Shown here: in pieces, positions 35,054-44,510 of the stretch | How positions within the stretch are numbered: position 1 is the first letter of the stretch | How the letters are laid out: each line of letters starts with the position of its first letter | Assembly: GCA_049644285.1 (NCBI GenBank) | Contig: JBARRP010000219.1 | Location: 26,129 to 90,128 of the forward strand | DNA from: CAVRXT01 sp049644285 | Lineage (GTDB): Bacteria; Acidobacteriota; Terriglobia; Acidiferrales; UBA7541 | Reading direction: 5' to 3' | Length of the DNA: 64,000 bases | Notes under the pieces: model-generated | What the model was told of the DNA's origin: nothing | What the model saw: the letters and a program-made list of their open reading frames with translations, nothing else | The model's database searches: none | Position numbers and translations under genes: made by a program

Positions 35054-37972
35054 TCAGCGCTTTTGTAGTGTGGCGATGCGTTCGGCCACGTCGCGATAAT
35101 CAATGTTCATCGCGTACACTTGCCTGAAGCTATCCAGCGCGGCCGAGGCCTCGCCGGCAAGCTCTTGCGCGACCCCTAGATCATACCGGAGGGCGAGAAT
35201 AGTTTCCTGATCAATTCCTGGAATTTCGAGCGCGCGCAGGTACCAGATGGAGGCGATCTTCGGATCACCCTTATCCATGAAGGTCAGCCCGAGCAGGGTG
35301 GAGCACTGCATCGCATAGCGGAACGGCTTTCCAGTCTGTACGGCTTTGGCCACCTTTTGGAATTCGCCGATGGCTTCATCGAGAAGCCCCATTTCGCGAT
35401 AGGCGATGCCGAGGTTGTAGTGGGTCTCGAGGTCTTCGTCCTCGTCACCCATTTCACCAAGCTCGGAGCGGAATTCCTGAAAGACTTCTTCGAGCTGGTT
35501 CAGGTTGCTGCCATTCGAAGGCGCGGCTTGGGCGAGAACTGACTCCGGTTCCGCGGGAATCGGTATCTGCGGGATTACTGGTTCCTTGGGTGGCGCCGGC
35601 GTAGGCGTCTTGGCGGCAACCTCGACCGGCGCTGGCGCCGGCGGGGCTGGGGCGGGCTCGGCGACTGCTGCATCGAGGGCTTCCACTTCCGCGACCAGGT
35701 CGCGCAGGAAGTCGTCCGCGTTCATCACCTGCTCGGTACTTGTCCCCCCGGCTGCTTCCGAAGGTACGAGCTCGAGATCAAATTCAGCAACGGAGGCGTC
35801 TTCCGCCGCCGCGGCAACCGGTTCGGGCGCCGGTTCCTGTACAGGCCCCGGAGCCGGCTCGGAGATTTCTTCGGCAGCGGGCTCGGCGGCAACAGGCTCA
35901 GGCGCGGGTGGTGTCTCCGCTGAGGCTTGGAACTCGTATGCCGGCGCGATTTCGAGCTCGAGTGGAGCAAGAGCCTCGGGCTCAGCCGGAGTCTCAGCCT
36001 CAATCTCGAAAACCGGGGCCACTTCGGTTTCGGGCGCCGGCGCCGCCTGCGCTTCCGCGACCGGTGCAGGCTCGGGCAGCGGCGCTTCTTCGGCTGCCGC
36101 AGCTTCGCTGGAAATGACGAATTCTTCCGGAGCAGCGGCGACTTCTTCCGTTTCCTTGACTGGTTCCTCGAAGGTGGCGGCCTCTCCGCCGGTTTCCTGC
36201 GAGAGCGCTTCCCATTCGTCGGAGAGGTCCAACTCGTTTTCGACGACCGGAGTTGCAGCCGAGGCTTGCGCGACGGGGGCAGGCGTCGCCGATTCCATGG
36301 AAAGCGGCGGCTCGGGCTCAACAACGGGCACGGAAAATTCCATCGGCGAAGCAGCGGCCGGAGCCACCGGCATGACGGGCGGTGCCGTCGCAGGCGCTGG
36401 AAGCTCTTCCGCCTTCAGATCGGCGGCGCGCTCGAATCGTTTGCGCAGCTCGGTGAAACGTTCGGCGGCGAGCGAATCGCCGCGCTCGATGTGAATTTGC
36501 TCGAGCTGCGCGGCCAGCTCGGCGGTGCGCCGTTCGTTACCTGCTCCAAGATACAGATCGAGCAGCCGCTCGAGGGTCGGCACGTGACCCGGTGCGCGCT
36601 GCAGAACATTTTCCAGCAGATGGGTGGCCTTTTGCGTCAGGCCATAACTGGAGAAGAGATCCACATCGGTGAGCGCCTGAGCAATATAATGCCCTGTTTC
36701 TTCGGCCATCTCCGGCTCGGGCGAAGGCACAGGCGCGGCTGCTAAAGGCGCTTCCTGAACGGCCGGAGCCGTTTCTCTGGTTTCGGCGGTCTGGGCGGGA
36801 AGTCCGCGTTGCGCCCGGAGCTTGTTCAGCCGGTCCAGGAGTTTTTCGTCGTCGGGATTGCGTTCGACCAATTCCGAAAGAAGCTTTTCCGCCTGATCGA
36901 ATCGTCCCGCAGCGGCCGCCGCATTTGCGAGACGGCTGATGGCGTCGGGCAGCCGGAAGGAATCGCTGGTATGCCGGCAGAAATCCACGAAAGCCTCGAG
37001 CGGCTCGATACGATTCGGAAGACGCTCGACGACGCTCGACAGCGCATCGCGGAACTTATCCTGTTCGCCGACTTCGATCATGGCGTCGCGAATCTCGACA
37101 AGAATCGGAAAGGCCTCGTCTGGCTGGCCACCCTCGATGAGTGTGTTGGCGACCCGAAGGGGCAGAACATAATGCTCGTGGCCTCGGGCGAGAACGGTGT
37201 TGGCGAGTTTGATCGCCTGGTCCGTCTGTCCAGCCTTCAGCAGGTAATCCATCAGGAGTCCGGTCGTCTCGCCGCCCTCTCGCGCGTCCGGAAGACTTTC
37301 AAGGAGCTTAACCGCCTTCTCGGGATGACCGCCCGAGACCAACGTTTGCGCCTTCAGGGCGATTGCCGGTTTGCTGGTGGGATCGACTTCGAGCGCCCGA
37401 TCGATCAGCTTCGGGACGTCGGCGAGCTCGCCGCGATCGAACAGGCGGCGCGCATAGTTCAAATACGTCTGCGCCGCTTCTTTTTTCTGACCAATGACGT
37501 TGTAGAGCTCCGCGAGCCGCATCTGCACGCGGAGATTTTCCGGCTCGACTTCGAGGAGCCGGCGCAACACATCGACCGCCTTCGGCGCGCGATTCGCCTT
37601 CAAGTGCGCTTCGGCGATCTGAAGGAAGAGCGGCCTAGCCTCGCTCAGGACTCCTTGCTGGACGTAGAGGTCTGCGAGACGCTCGAGCGGATCCAGCTCG
37701 TTGGGGGCCAGCTTGGCGATTTTCTTGTAGATGGCGATGGCTTTGCTGTTGAAGCCATCGCTTAGATAGACCTGCGCCAACCGCTCGAAATACTCGATGG
37801 CCTGCGACATGTCCCCCTGGCGGGCGAACAGGTCGCCCACGGTCATCAGCGTGACCTGATCCTTGGGGTCGTTCCGGAGGACTTGCTGGTACTCGCGGAT
37901 GGCTTCAGAGACGCGCCCCTGGTTCAGAAGCTTCGACGCCGATTCGAGAGTCTTTGCTTTGTTGAAAGCCAT
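35054..37972 (-). CDS. Large TPR-repeat protein with a Pro/Ala/Glu-rich linker
   Basis: Protein of 972 residues. The first ~400 residues are tandem tetratricopeptide repeats (for example AIREYQQVLRNDPKD, LAQVYLSDGFNSKAIAIYKKI), with more near 420-510. A long low-complexity stretch rich in Pro, Ala and Glu runs from about 530 to 840, then a last pair of TPRs closes the protein (HYNLGIAYREMGLLDEAIGEFQKV). No signal peptide or catalytic domain. Such proteins are scaffolds; gliding or pilus-related TPR proteins of Myxococcota and Acidobacteriota have a similar build, but the role here is not shown. The linker can vary in length between strains because of its repetitive codons. Confidence 0.85.
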   Translation of the reverse strand: MAFNKAKTLESASKLLNQGRVSEAIREYQQVLRNDPKDQVTLMTVGDLFARQGDMSQAIEYFERLAQVYLSDGFNSKAIAIYKKIAKLAPNELDPLERLADLYVQQGVLSEARPLFLQIAEAHLKANRAPKAVDVLRRLLEVEPENLRVQMRLAELYNVIGQKKEAAQTYLNYARRLFDRGELADVPKLIDRALEVDPTSKPAIALKAQTLVSGGHPEKAVKLLESLPDAREGGETTGLLMDYLLKAGQTDQAIKLANTVLARGHEHYVLPLRVANTLIEGGQPDEAFPILVEIRDAMIEVGEQDKFRDALSSVVERLPNRIEPLEAFVDFCRHTSDSFRLPDAISRLANAAAAAGRFDQAEKLLSELVERNPDDEKLLDRLNKLRAQRGLPAQTAETRETAPAVQEAPLAAAPVPSPEPEMAEETGHYIAQALTDVDLFSSYGLTQKATHLLENVLQRAPGHVPTLERLLDLYLGAGNERRTAELAAQLEQIHIERGDSLAAERFTELRKRFERAADLKAEELPAPATAPPVMPVAPAAASPMEFSVPVVEPEPPLSMESATPAPVAQASAATPVVENELDLSDEWEALSQETGGEAATFEEPVKETEEVAAAPEEFVISSEAAAAEEAPLPEPAPVAEAQAAPAPETEVAPVFEIEAETPAEPEALAPLELEIAPAYEFQASAETPPAPEPVAAEPAAEEISEPAPGPVQEPAPEPVAAAAEDASVAEFDLELVPSEAAGGTSTEQVMNADDFLRDLVAEVEALDAAVAEPAPAPPAPAPVEVAAKTPTPAPPKEPVIPQIPIPAEPESVLAQAAPSNGSNLNQLEEVFQEFRSELGEMGDEDEDLETHYNLGIAYREMGLLDEAIGEFQKVAKAVQTGKPFRYAMQCSTLLGLTFMDKGDPKIASIWYLRALEIPGIDQETILALRYDLGVAQELAGEASAALDSFRQVYAMNIDYRDVAERIATLQKR

Positions 37973-38167
37973 CAGTGATTCTTTGAATGCCTAAACCCGC
38001 ATGCCCCCCCGCAGCGCAGTTAGGGCATCGTACGCGGTCTCAAACAGAAACTCGGCTAAGTTAGCACACGCAAAAAAGACGGGTCAACGCAACAGGCAAG
38101 GGAAGGTATGAAAGAGGATAACAGTGGCTTCCCGGTGTTCCTGGGCCTCGCGGGGGCATTTGGGGGA

Positions 38168-38941
38168 TCAGTCGCCCGAAGGGGGAGAGGCAGGCTCAGT
38201 TACCAGCGGCAAGGGTTCCTGCGACGCGCCTGCCGCCCAGCAGCTTGCTTCGCGCACGGGAGCGAACGAAAAGCGGTGCCGCGGCGTCGGTCCGTGCCGC
38301 TTCAGAGCCTCGAGATGATCCGGCGTGCAATAGCCTTTGTTCTGCGCAAAGCCATATTGCGGATATACCCGGTCCCACTCCTCCATCCGGTGATCCCGCT
38401 CCACTTTGGCCAGGATCGAAGCGGCGGCAATCGAGACGGACCGCTGATCGCCACGGATGAGTGATTTTTGCTCGATGGGAATATCGAGCTGGACGGCGTC
38501 GAGCAGCAAATAATCCGGCGAAATGGAGAGAGCCCCGACCGCGGCCATCATCGCCTGCAGGCTTGCCTGGTAGATGTTCCAAGCATCGATCCGGCTGGCG
38601 TCGATTTCGGCGACGGCCCAGGCAAGCGCGTGCTTGCGGATGCGTGGGGCGAGTTCTTCTCGGCGAGCGGGAGTCAGCTTCTTGGAATCATCGAGGCCGA
38701 CGATGCGGCGTTTGGGATTGAGGATCACCGCCGCGGCGAAGACGGGACCGAAGAGAGAACCGCGGCCGGCTTCATCGAGACCGGCAATGCGCTGCCAGCC
38801 GCATTGGCGGGCGAGACGTTCGTAGCGCGAGCAGCAAAGGCGTCCCATTTGCGGTGACTCGAGCAACCGTCGCCGCAGGATTGTAGCACACGCTTCCACA
38901 GTAACAGGTTGGGCCTTCGCGGAATTTTCTTTAAGGTGCAA
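38168..38941 (-). CDS. rnhB: Ribonuclease HII
   Basis: Protein of up to 257 residues that cuts RNA in RNA/DNA hybrids and at single ribonucleotides in DNA. Catalytic acids are in AGLDEAGRG (Asp-Glu) and LLLDAVQLD (Asp), with LDDSKKL, GDQRSVSIAAASILAKVERD and YGFAQNKGYCTPDH typical of the family. From the TTG at 38941 there are ~50 residues before the domain; an ATG 31 codons later (38848) gives a shorter N-terminus. Neither has a clear SD. It follows rplS closely, as rnhB does in many bacteria, so cotranscription is likely. Confidence 0.93.
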   Translation of the reverse strand: MHLKENSAKAQPVTVEACATILRRRLLESPQMGRLCCSRYERLARQCGWQRIAGLDEAGRGSLFGPVFAAAVILNPKRRIVGLDDSKKLTPARREELAPRIRKHALAWAVAEIDASRIDAWNIYQASLQAMMAAVGALSISPDYLLLDAVQLDIPIEQKSLIRGDQRSVSIAAASILAKVERDHRMEEWDRVYPQYGFAQNKGYCTPDHLEALKRHGPTPRHRFSFAPVREASCWAAGASQEPLPLVTEPASPPSGD

Positions 38942-38974
38942 CGTTGCTCGAGAGATTCGATATCCGGCGGGAAC

Positions 38975-39361
38975 TTATTCGACGGATTCCTTCACGGCAA
39001 CTGGCTCGAATTTCTCGACGCGCTTGATGCGCGCAGCCTTGCCTTTGCGTCCTCGCAGGTAGCCCAGCTTGGCGCGGCGCACGCGGCCCTGGCGGACGAT
39101 TTCAATCGTGCTGATCATCGGCGAGTGAAGCGGGAAAATGCGTTCGACGCCGATGCCGAAACTTACGCGACGCACCGTGAAGCTCGCCCCCGCGAGGGTT
39201 CCGCGGCGCTTCATCACCACGCCTTCAAACGGCTGGATGCGTTCCTTTTCGCCGTCAGCTTCCTTCAAGCGGACATGCACCCGAACCGTGTCTCCCGGGC
39301 GAAAATTGGGAAGGTCTTTCTTCAGATAAGGCTCCTGGGCCTTGGCAAGTGTGCGATTCAT
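38975..39361 (-). CDS. rplS: 50S ribosomal protein L19
   Basis: Protein of 128 residues with the L19 pattern FRPGDTVRVHVRLKEGxxER-like core, IQPFEGVVMKRRG, FTVRRVSFGIGVERIFPLHSP and RRAKLGYLRGRKGKAARI. L19 sits at the 30S-50S interface. trmD, usually next to it, is about 190 bases upstream on the same strand; rpsP and rimM are absent from this spot. An unusual perfect inverted repeat lies about 60-90 bases upstream of the start (39422-39450). Confidence 0.97.
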   Translation of the reverse strand: MNRTLAKAQEPYLKKDLPNFRPGDTVRVHVRLKEADGEKERIQPFEGVVMKRRGTLAGASFTVRRVSFGIGVERIFPLHSPMISTIEIVRQGRVRRAKLGYLRGRKGKAARIKRVEKFEPVAVKESVE

Positions 39362-39421
39362 GGCTGATGATCCCGGCAGACCCGCTCAGGTGGGGCCAGC
39401 ACTCTATGGACAAACGGTGAT

Positions 39422-39450
39422 TGTAGCCAAATTGTAACATTTTGGCTACA
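39422..39450. promoter_or_regulatory. Perfect inverted repeat upstream of rplS
   Basis: TGTAGCCAAA, nine-base spacer TTGTAACAT, TTTGGCTACA. The ten-base arms match exactly. On the minus strand the right arm ends in TACAAT, a good -10 box, so the palindrome overlaps a likely promoter of rplS and could be an operator. Confidence 0.45.
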
Positions 39451-39553
39451 GAAACCAGCGCTTACGGGCAACGGCCACCGCGGAGAGACGCTGAGGCCAC
39501 AGAGGAAACCTCTCGCCAAAAAGTAGGCACGGGTGCTAGCTGCTAAGCCCTCC

Positions 39554-40342
39554 TCAGCCGATCTCCGCTAACAAGCGGCGATCCTCATCGGCGAGAGTGG
39601 CGGCATCGAGAAGCTCGGGGCGATTCCGTAATGTCTTCGCGAGCGCCTGCTGGCGGCGCCAACGGCGAATCTGCTCGTGGTTGCCGCTGATAAGAACTTC
39701 CGGCACCTCCCACCCGCGGAAGGATTGCGGACGGGTGTAGTGGGGACAATCGAGAAGGCCAAGGGACGCGATCGAGGCGGACGTAGGGGCACGGTATGCC
39801 GTGCCCGCAATGTCCGGTGAGGAGAACGATTCCTGCACCGCCGACGCTTCATTGCCCAGCGCGCCGGGCAGGAGGCGCGTCACCGCGTCGAGTACAATCG
39901 CCGCAGGCAGTTCGCCCCCGGAAAGCACAAAATCGCCGATGGAAATTTCCTCTGTGGCCAGATGTTGGGCGACGCGCTCATCAACTCCTTCATAACGCCC
40001 GCAGAGTAAAACGATGCGTTCTCGTCGAGAGAGTTTGCGGGCGAGATCCTGACGAAACACCTTCCCGGATGCCGAGAGCAAGATTACCGAGGCTTCGGTG
40101 AGCGTTCCGGAATTACCGGTCAGTGATTCCACGGCTTCGAAGAGCGGCTCGGGCTTCAGGACCATGCCCTCACCACCACCGAAGGGCCGGTCGTCGACGG
40201 TGCGATGGCGATCATGGGTGAAATCGCGCAGATCGTGCGCCGCGACCTGAATCAAGCCGGCTTCGCGCGCCCGGCGCACGATCCCGTAATCGAGCGGCCC
40301 CGTGAAGAATTCGGGAAAGATCGTGATGATGTCGAAGCGCAT
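39554..40342 (-). CDS. trmD: tRNA (guanine-37-N1)-methyltransferase with an in-frame repeat insertion
   Basis: Protein of 262 residues from ATG 40342 (MRFDIITIFPEFF), which is preferred to the longer open frame. TrmD methylates G37 next to the anticodon and prevents frameshifting. SAM-knot motifs are present: GGGEGMVLKPEP, LLCGRYEGVDERV, SIGDFVLSGGELPA. Between EASAVQESF and LLDCPHYTRP the family normally has about three residues; here there are 22 (starting SSPDIAGTAYRAP). The DNA for this insert is exactly a dispersed palindrome also found in intergenic regions of this window. The insert precedes the loop containing the catalytic Asp and the tRNA-binding segment, so it probably loops out. 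All other motifs are intact. Confidence 0.93.
   Translation of the reverse strand: MRFDIITIFPEFFTGPLDYGIVRRAREAGLIQVAAHDLRDFTHDRHRTVDDRPFGGGEGMVLKPEPLFEAVESLTGNSGTLTEASVILLSASGKVFRQDLARKLSRRERIVLLCGRYEGVDERVAQHLATEEISIGDFVLSGGELPAAIVLDAVTRLLPGALGNEASAVQESFSSPDIAGTAYRAPTSASIASLGLLDCPHYTRPQSFRGWEVPEVLISGNHEQIRRWRRQQALAKTLRNRPELLDAATLADEDRRLLAEIG
39787..39806. repeat. Dispersed palindrome copy 2, inside trmD (GGGCACGG-TATG-CCGTGCCC)
   Basis: Eight-base perfect stem around TATG, preceded by GTAG. It matches the intergenic copies at 14120-14137, 46845-46864 and 49666-49684. In the trmD frame it codes AGTAYRAP. Confidence 0.8.
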
Positions 40343-40457
40343 GGAAGTCAGGAAGGAAGATTGTAGCGCAAGGCCGGAAAAGCCCCACCTCTGAAGAGTT
40401 GGGCACAAGCAGGCTGCGCAGACGTAAAGCGGATGACTGACGCGATGGGGTAGGTTG

Positions 40458-42590
40458 CTAGGGCTTGCTGTCGACCGGATCGGATTTCTGGGCGAGGCGG
40501 CGCTTCAGCGTCTTGAGTTGCTGTTCGAGATCGGCGACGCGTTCGGGTTCATAATCGGCGGGCACGGCTTTTTGCCACTCCGCCAACGCTTTTTCGTAAA
40601 TCTCGGCGGCGCGCTGGGTTTGCCCGAGCTTGTAGTACACCTCGCCGAGATGGCTAAGAATGGTCGGATCGTGGCTCTGACGGCCGGCGGCCTTGGAGAG
40701 ATATTCCTCGGCTTCCGCGAGCTTATTTTGTTTGTAGTAGACCCAGCCCAAGCTGTCCAGGTAAGCCCCGTTCACGGGTTCCTGATTGACGGCGCGCTGG
40801 ATCAACTTGGTGGCTTCTTCGAGCCGCACGCCGCGGTCCGCCAGCATGTAGCCGTAATAGTTCAGGGCCGCCGCATTGTTCGGGTTCTGGCTGAGCACTT
40901 TGCGGAACTGCTGCTCAGCATCATCGTATTTCTTCTGGCGCTCGTAGATGGCACCGAGCATGTACCAAACGGTTTCCTTTTCTTCCGGCTTGCGCGAGAG
41001 TTCCCCGGCCTTGGCGGCGGACTGTTCGGCAGCGGAGTAGCGACGGCCGCGCTCCTGCACCTGCGCCAGGTCCAGATAAATCTCCTGATCGTTGTGATTG
41101 CCCTGGAGGAGGCCGCGGAGGGCTTTTTCCGCGTCGTCGGTCTGAGCCTTTTCGCCGAGCAACATCGCGTACGTGACGATCAAGTTCTGGTCTTTTGGCG
41201 AAGCGGCAAGCGCTTTCTGGGCCTCGGCGATAGCCTTATCGATGTTGCGGCTTTCGCGATAGGTGTCGATTCTCAAGATCTGGGCGCGCTTGGCAGCGTC
41301 GGGACCGAGCTGCGCCATGTCGTCGAAGGTCTTCAGCGCGGCTTCATAGTTTTCCTGTTCGCGGTAAACGAGGCCAAGCCGCTCGTAGAGGATGCTCAGC
41401 GCGTTGCTGGGGCTCGTTTCGCCTTTCGACTGGCTACGAATACCCGCAATCGCGTCGGACAGAACCTGAGCCGCGTCGTCGAATCGCCCTTCGGTCTCGT
41501 AAAGCAACGACTCGTTGAAGAGGACTTCGAGGCTTCCTGGGGCGAGTTGCTTGGCACGGAGCAGGCTGCTTTCGGCTTGGTCGAGCTTGTTCATGCGACG
41601 ATAAATCGCGGCCATCCGCAGGTAATTCTCGGAGGACTCCGGTTCGAGCTCCGTCAGCCGCTTGTATTGCTCGAGCGCGTCCGCGTACTTGTCCTGGGCG
41701 GTCAGAGCCTGGGCCAAGCCCCGGCGATGACCAGGGTCATCCGGATCGAGCTCGACGGCTTTGCGGTAAGCTGTTTCTGCTTTCGGGTAGTCCCGAATCT
41801 GATCCTGAGCATACGCATTGCCGAGCAAGTCATACAGACCGGGCGAGTCCGAATCCGAGGCGGCACCGCTAAGCAGATCGATGGCATCCTGAGCTTTGCC
41901 TTGGTCCAGCAGCAACTGGCTCAATTGCTCGAGAGCGGACTCGTTGTCGGGCTCGCGTTTGAGAATGCCGCGGAGAACACCTTCGGCCTTTTCGTGATCG
42001 TTCTGGAAACGGTAAAGCCGGGCGAGCCAAAGGGCCGAATTGTCATCGTTCGGTTCGAGCTTCAGGATGGCTTCGAATTGCTCGACAGCTTTCAGAAGCG
42101 ACTCGTTCTGCACCTGACCGGCATTCAGATCGCCCAGCGTGCGGACATAAATCCGTGCCAGCAGCCGATGTGCATTGATGTTGTTGGGATCCGCCTTCAG
42201 GGCCTCTTCGGCCTCCGCAACGGCATTGCGGATGTGCTGGGACTTGGCATAGATTTCCGCCAGCCGTTCAATGATGACCGGGGAATTCGGGTCGAGGCTC
42301 AGCGCTTTCTTGTAGGAATCGATGGCCTGAGTCGCATAGTCGGAGCGGCCGGTGGCTTCATATTGTTCTTCGTCGATGTGGCCTAACGTGAAATAGTAAT
42401 AAGCGTCCGCCTCGACCGCCTCCGTATTTCCGGAGTTAGACGAGTTCATTGCCGGTTTGTGTGCCCCGGATTCCTGAGGCGAAGTTCGCTGGGTGGGAGC
42501 CTGCTGGGCCGGGGCGACCGAAGAATCCTGCGCCGCGGCGAGCGCCCCCAAGCTCAGCGTGAAGATTGAGATACCTAGAAGAGTCTTCAT
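40458..42590 (-). CDS. Exported TPR-repeat protein
   Basis: Protein of 710 residues. A signal peptide (MKTLLGISIFTLSLGALAAAQ) is followed by a Gln/Ser-rich linker and about 15 tetratricopeptide repeats covering residues ~75-680 (DEEQYEATGRSDYATQAIDSYKKAL and onwards, ending AAEIYEKALAEWQKA). No enzymatic domain. Such periplasmic TPR arrays scaffold outer-membrane or secretion machinery. ATG at 42590 starts the signal peptide; upstream in-frame codons are not needed. It lies between trmD and purH on the same strand, with ~115 and ~200 base gaps. The long open frame on the other strand is a codon-bias shadow. Confidence 0.85.
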   Translation of the reverse strand: MKTLLGISIFTLSLGALAAAQDSSVAPAQQAPTQRTSPQESGAHKPAMNSSNSGNTEAVEADAYYYFTLGHIDEEQYEATGRSDYATQAIDSYKKALSLDPNSPVIIERLAEIYAKSQHIRNAVAEAEEALKADPNNINAHRLLARIYVRTLGDLNAGQVQNESLLKAVEQFEAILKLEPNDDNSALWLARLYRFQNDHEKAEGVLRGILKREPDNESALEQLSQLLLDQGKAQDAIDLLSGAASDSDSPGLYDLLGNAYAQDQIRDYPKAETAYRKAVELDPDDPGHRRGLAQALTAQDKYADALEQYKRLTELEPESSENYLRMAAIYRRMNKLDQAESSLLRAKQLAPGSLEVLFNESLLYETEGRFDDAAQVLSDAIAGIRSQSKGETSPSNALSILYERLGLVYREQENYEAALKTFDDMAQLGPDAAKRAQILRIDTYRESRNIDKAIAEAQKALAASPKDQNLIVTYAMLLGEKAQTDDAEKALRGLLQGNHNDQEIYLDLAQVQERGRRYSAAEQSAAKAGELSRKPEEKETVWYMLGAIYERQKKYDDAEQQFRKVLSQNPNNAAALNYYGYMLADRGVRLEEATKLIQRAVNQEPVNGAYLDSLGWVYYKQNKLAEAEEYLSKAAGRQSHDPTILSHLGEVYYKLGQTQRAAEIYEKALAEWQKAVPADYEPERVADLEQQLKTLKRRLAQKSDPVDSKP

Positions 42591-42787
42591 CCGATCACCG
42601 TAAACCCTCATTATGGTATAGCGTCGAAGGTCCGTCAAAAGATTCCCGGGTGGGTGTTGTCCATCTCAGTGGGACCCTTTAGGTTGATGCCCGAAATTGG
42701 GGATTAGGTGCTTCCGTATGAGGGGATTCCCGAATCCACCGGTGATCTGGAACATCCGGAAGAGGGAGTGGAATTTTTGGTAGAAGC

Positions 42788-44359
42788 CTAATGGCGGAAG
42801 TGGCGCACACCGGTGAAGACCATGGCCATGCGGAGCTTGTTCGCGGCAGCAATCACTTCATTATCGCGCACCGATCCGCCGGGCTGAATCACTGCTGTTG
42901 CGCCTGCTTTTCCTGCTTCTTCCACTCCATCAGGAAAGGGGAAGAAGGCGTCGGAAGCCACCACGCTTCCTGTAAGCGGCAAGTTGGCAGCGGCTGCTTT
43001 CAGCACGGCGATCTTCACGGAATCGACGCGACTCATCTGGCCCGCGCCGATGCCAACGGTGCGGCCTTCGCGTGCGAAGACGATTGCGTTCGACTTCACG
43101 TGCTTGCAGACCTTCCAGCCAAAAAGCAGCGTGCGTAGCTCCGTCTCGCTCGGCGCTCGCTCGGTCGTAACTTTCAGGTCGTTTTCCGTTAGTTCGCGGC
43201 GGTCGGGCTCTTGCACAAGGACGCCGCCCGAAATGCGCTTGAGCTCTAGTTCGGCGGGAGCCGCTTCAGCAGTCATTTCGAGCAAGCGCAGGTTCTTTTT
43301 CGCCGCAAGCTTTTCGAGCGCCGCTGCATCGTAGCCCGGCGCGACGATACATTCCACGAACAGCTTCGACACTTCGTCGGCGGTGGCTGCATCCAGCGCG
43401 CGATTAAAGGCTAGAACGCCGCCAAAGGCCGAGACCGGATCGCACGCAAGCGCCTGCCGATATGCCTCCGCCAGATTCGGTTCCTCCGCCGCGCCGCACG
43501 GGTTGTTGTGCTTGATGATGGCAACGGCTGGGCCGCGAAATTCGTGGACGAGCGCCCACCCCGCGTCGAGGTCCACAAGATTGTTGTAGGAGAGTTCTTT
43601 CCCTTGGAGTTGTCGTGCGCCCGCCAGACCAGCGGGGGGGCGCCCTGCCGGAATATATAGCGCCGCGAGCTGGTGTGGATTCTCGCCGTAACGCATTTCC
43701 TGGCGCCGTTCGAGGGAAATACTCAGGCGCAGCGGAAGCGCCTGAGCGTCAACCAGGTGTACGGCGCCATCGGCTGCGAGCCGCTCCAGCTTGGTGGCAA
43801 TCTCGCCGTCGTAGCGCGAGGTTCTCGCGAAAGCCTTGCGCGCCAGATCAAGGCGCGTCGCAAGGCTCAATTCTTTGCCGCGCTCGAGTTCCTCTGCGAC
43901 GCGTGAATAGTCTGCGGGGTCGATGATAACAGCAACGCTCTCGAAGTTCTTCGCCGCGGAGCGAATCATCGCCGGTCCGCCGATATCGATGTTCTCGATC
44001 AGCTCATCGGGACGCACGCCGATCTTTTCCGCAGTGGCCTCAAATGGATAAAGATTGACCACGACCAGATCGATCGGGGCGATCCCGTGCTCGCTCACCT
44101 GTTTCCGATCTTCGGCGTGGCCCCGGCGATGAAGAATTCCGCCGTGCACTTTCGGGTGCAGCGTCTTCACGCGGCCGCCGAGCATTTCCGGCCAGCCGGT
44201 CATCTCGGCCACATCGCGCACGTGCAAGCCGGCCTCGCGTAAGAGGCGGGCCGTTCCACCCGTTGAGACGATTTCGACGTTCAGCGCGGCAAGCCGCTTC
44301 GCAAAATCTACCAGGCCCGTCTTGTCATAGACGCTGATCAGAGCGCGCTCGATGGCCAC
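42788..44359 (-). CDS. purH: Bifunctional AICAR transformylase / IMP cyclohydrolase
   Basis: Protein of 523 residues that does the last two steps of IMP synthesis. The N-terminal IMP cyclohydrolase domain shows ALISVYDKTGLVDFAK, STGGTARLL, VKTLHPKVHGGIL and NLYPFE. The C-terminal transformylase domain shows RYGENPHQ, LQGKELSYNN, IIKHNNPCG, AFGGVLAFN and the SDAFFPFPDGVE loop. The length matches the family. The start is GTG at 44359. It stands between a TPR gene and an unknown gene on the same strand. Confidence 0.97.
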   Translation of the reverse strand: MAIERALISVYDKTGLVDFAKRLAALNVEIVSTGGTARLLREAGLHVRDVAEMTGWPEMLGGRVKTLHPKVHGGILHRRGHAEDRKQVSEHGIAPIDLVVVNLYPFEATAEKIGVRPDELIENIDIGGPAMIRSAAKNFESVAVIIDPADYSRVAEELERGKELSLATRLDLARKAFARTSRYDGEIATKLERLAADGAVHLVDAQALPLRLSISLERRQEMRYGENPHQLAALYIPAGRPPAGLAGARQLQGKELSYNNLVDLDAGWALVHEFRGPAVAIIKHNNPCGAAEEPNLAEAYRQALACDPVSAFGGVLAFNRALDAATADEVSKLFVECIVAPGYDAAALEKLAAKKNLRLLEMTAEAAPAELELKRISGGVLVQEPDRRELTENDLKVTTERAPSETELRTLLFGWKVCKHVKSNAIVFAREGRTVGIGAGQMSRVDSVKIAVLKAAAANLPLTGSVVASDAFFPFPDGVEEAGKAGATAVIQPGGSVRDNEVIAAANKLRMAMVFTGVRHFRH

Positions 44360-44510
44360 GGCTCTCTCCTTCGGATGACTAGAAAAGATCTTGCGAAAGG
44401 CTGCCTAGTCTATGCGCTTACGAGGGAATTCGGAAGAGGGAGTGCCGAGTGAGGCCCTTGAGCCTGGTTCGGAAGGGCCATTGAGCGCAATGCGCGGCGA
44501 GAAATGCGGA

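Noticed and set aside
40455..42386. A 643-residue open frame on the plus strand opposite the TPR gene
   Set aside because: The minus-strand protein has a signal peptide and a regular TPR repeat. The plus frame has no domain and arises from codon bias of the GC-rich gene.
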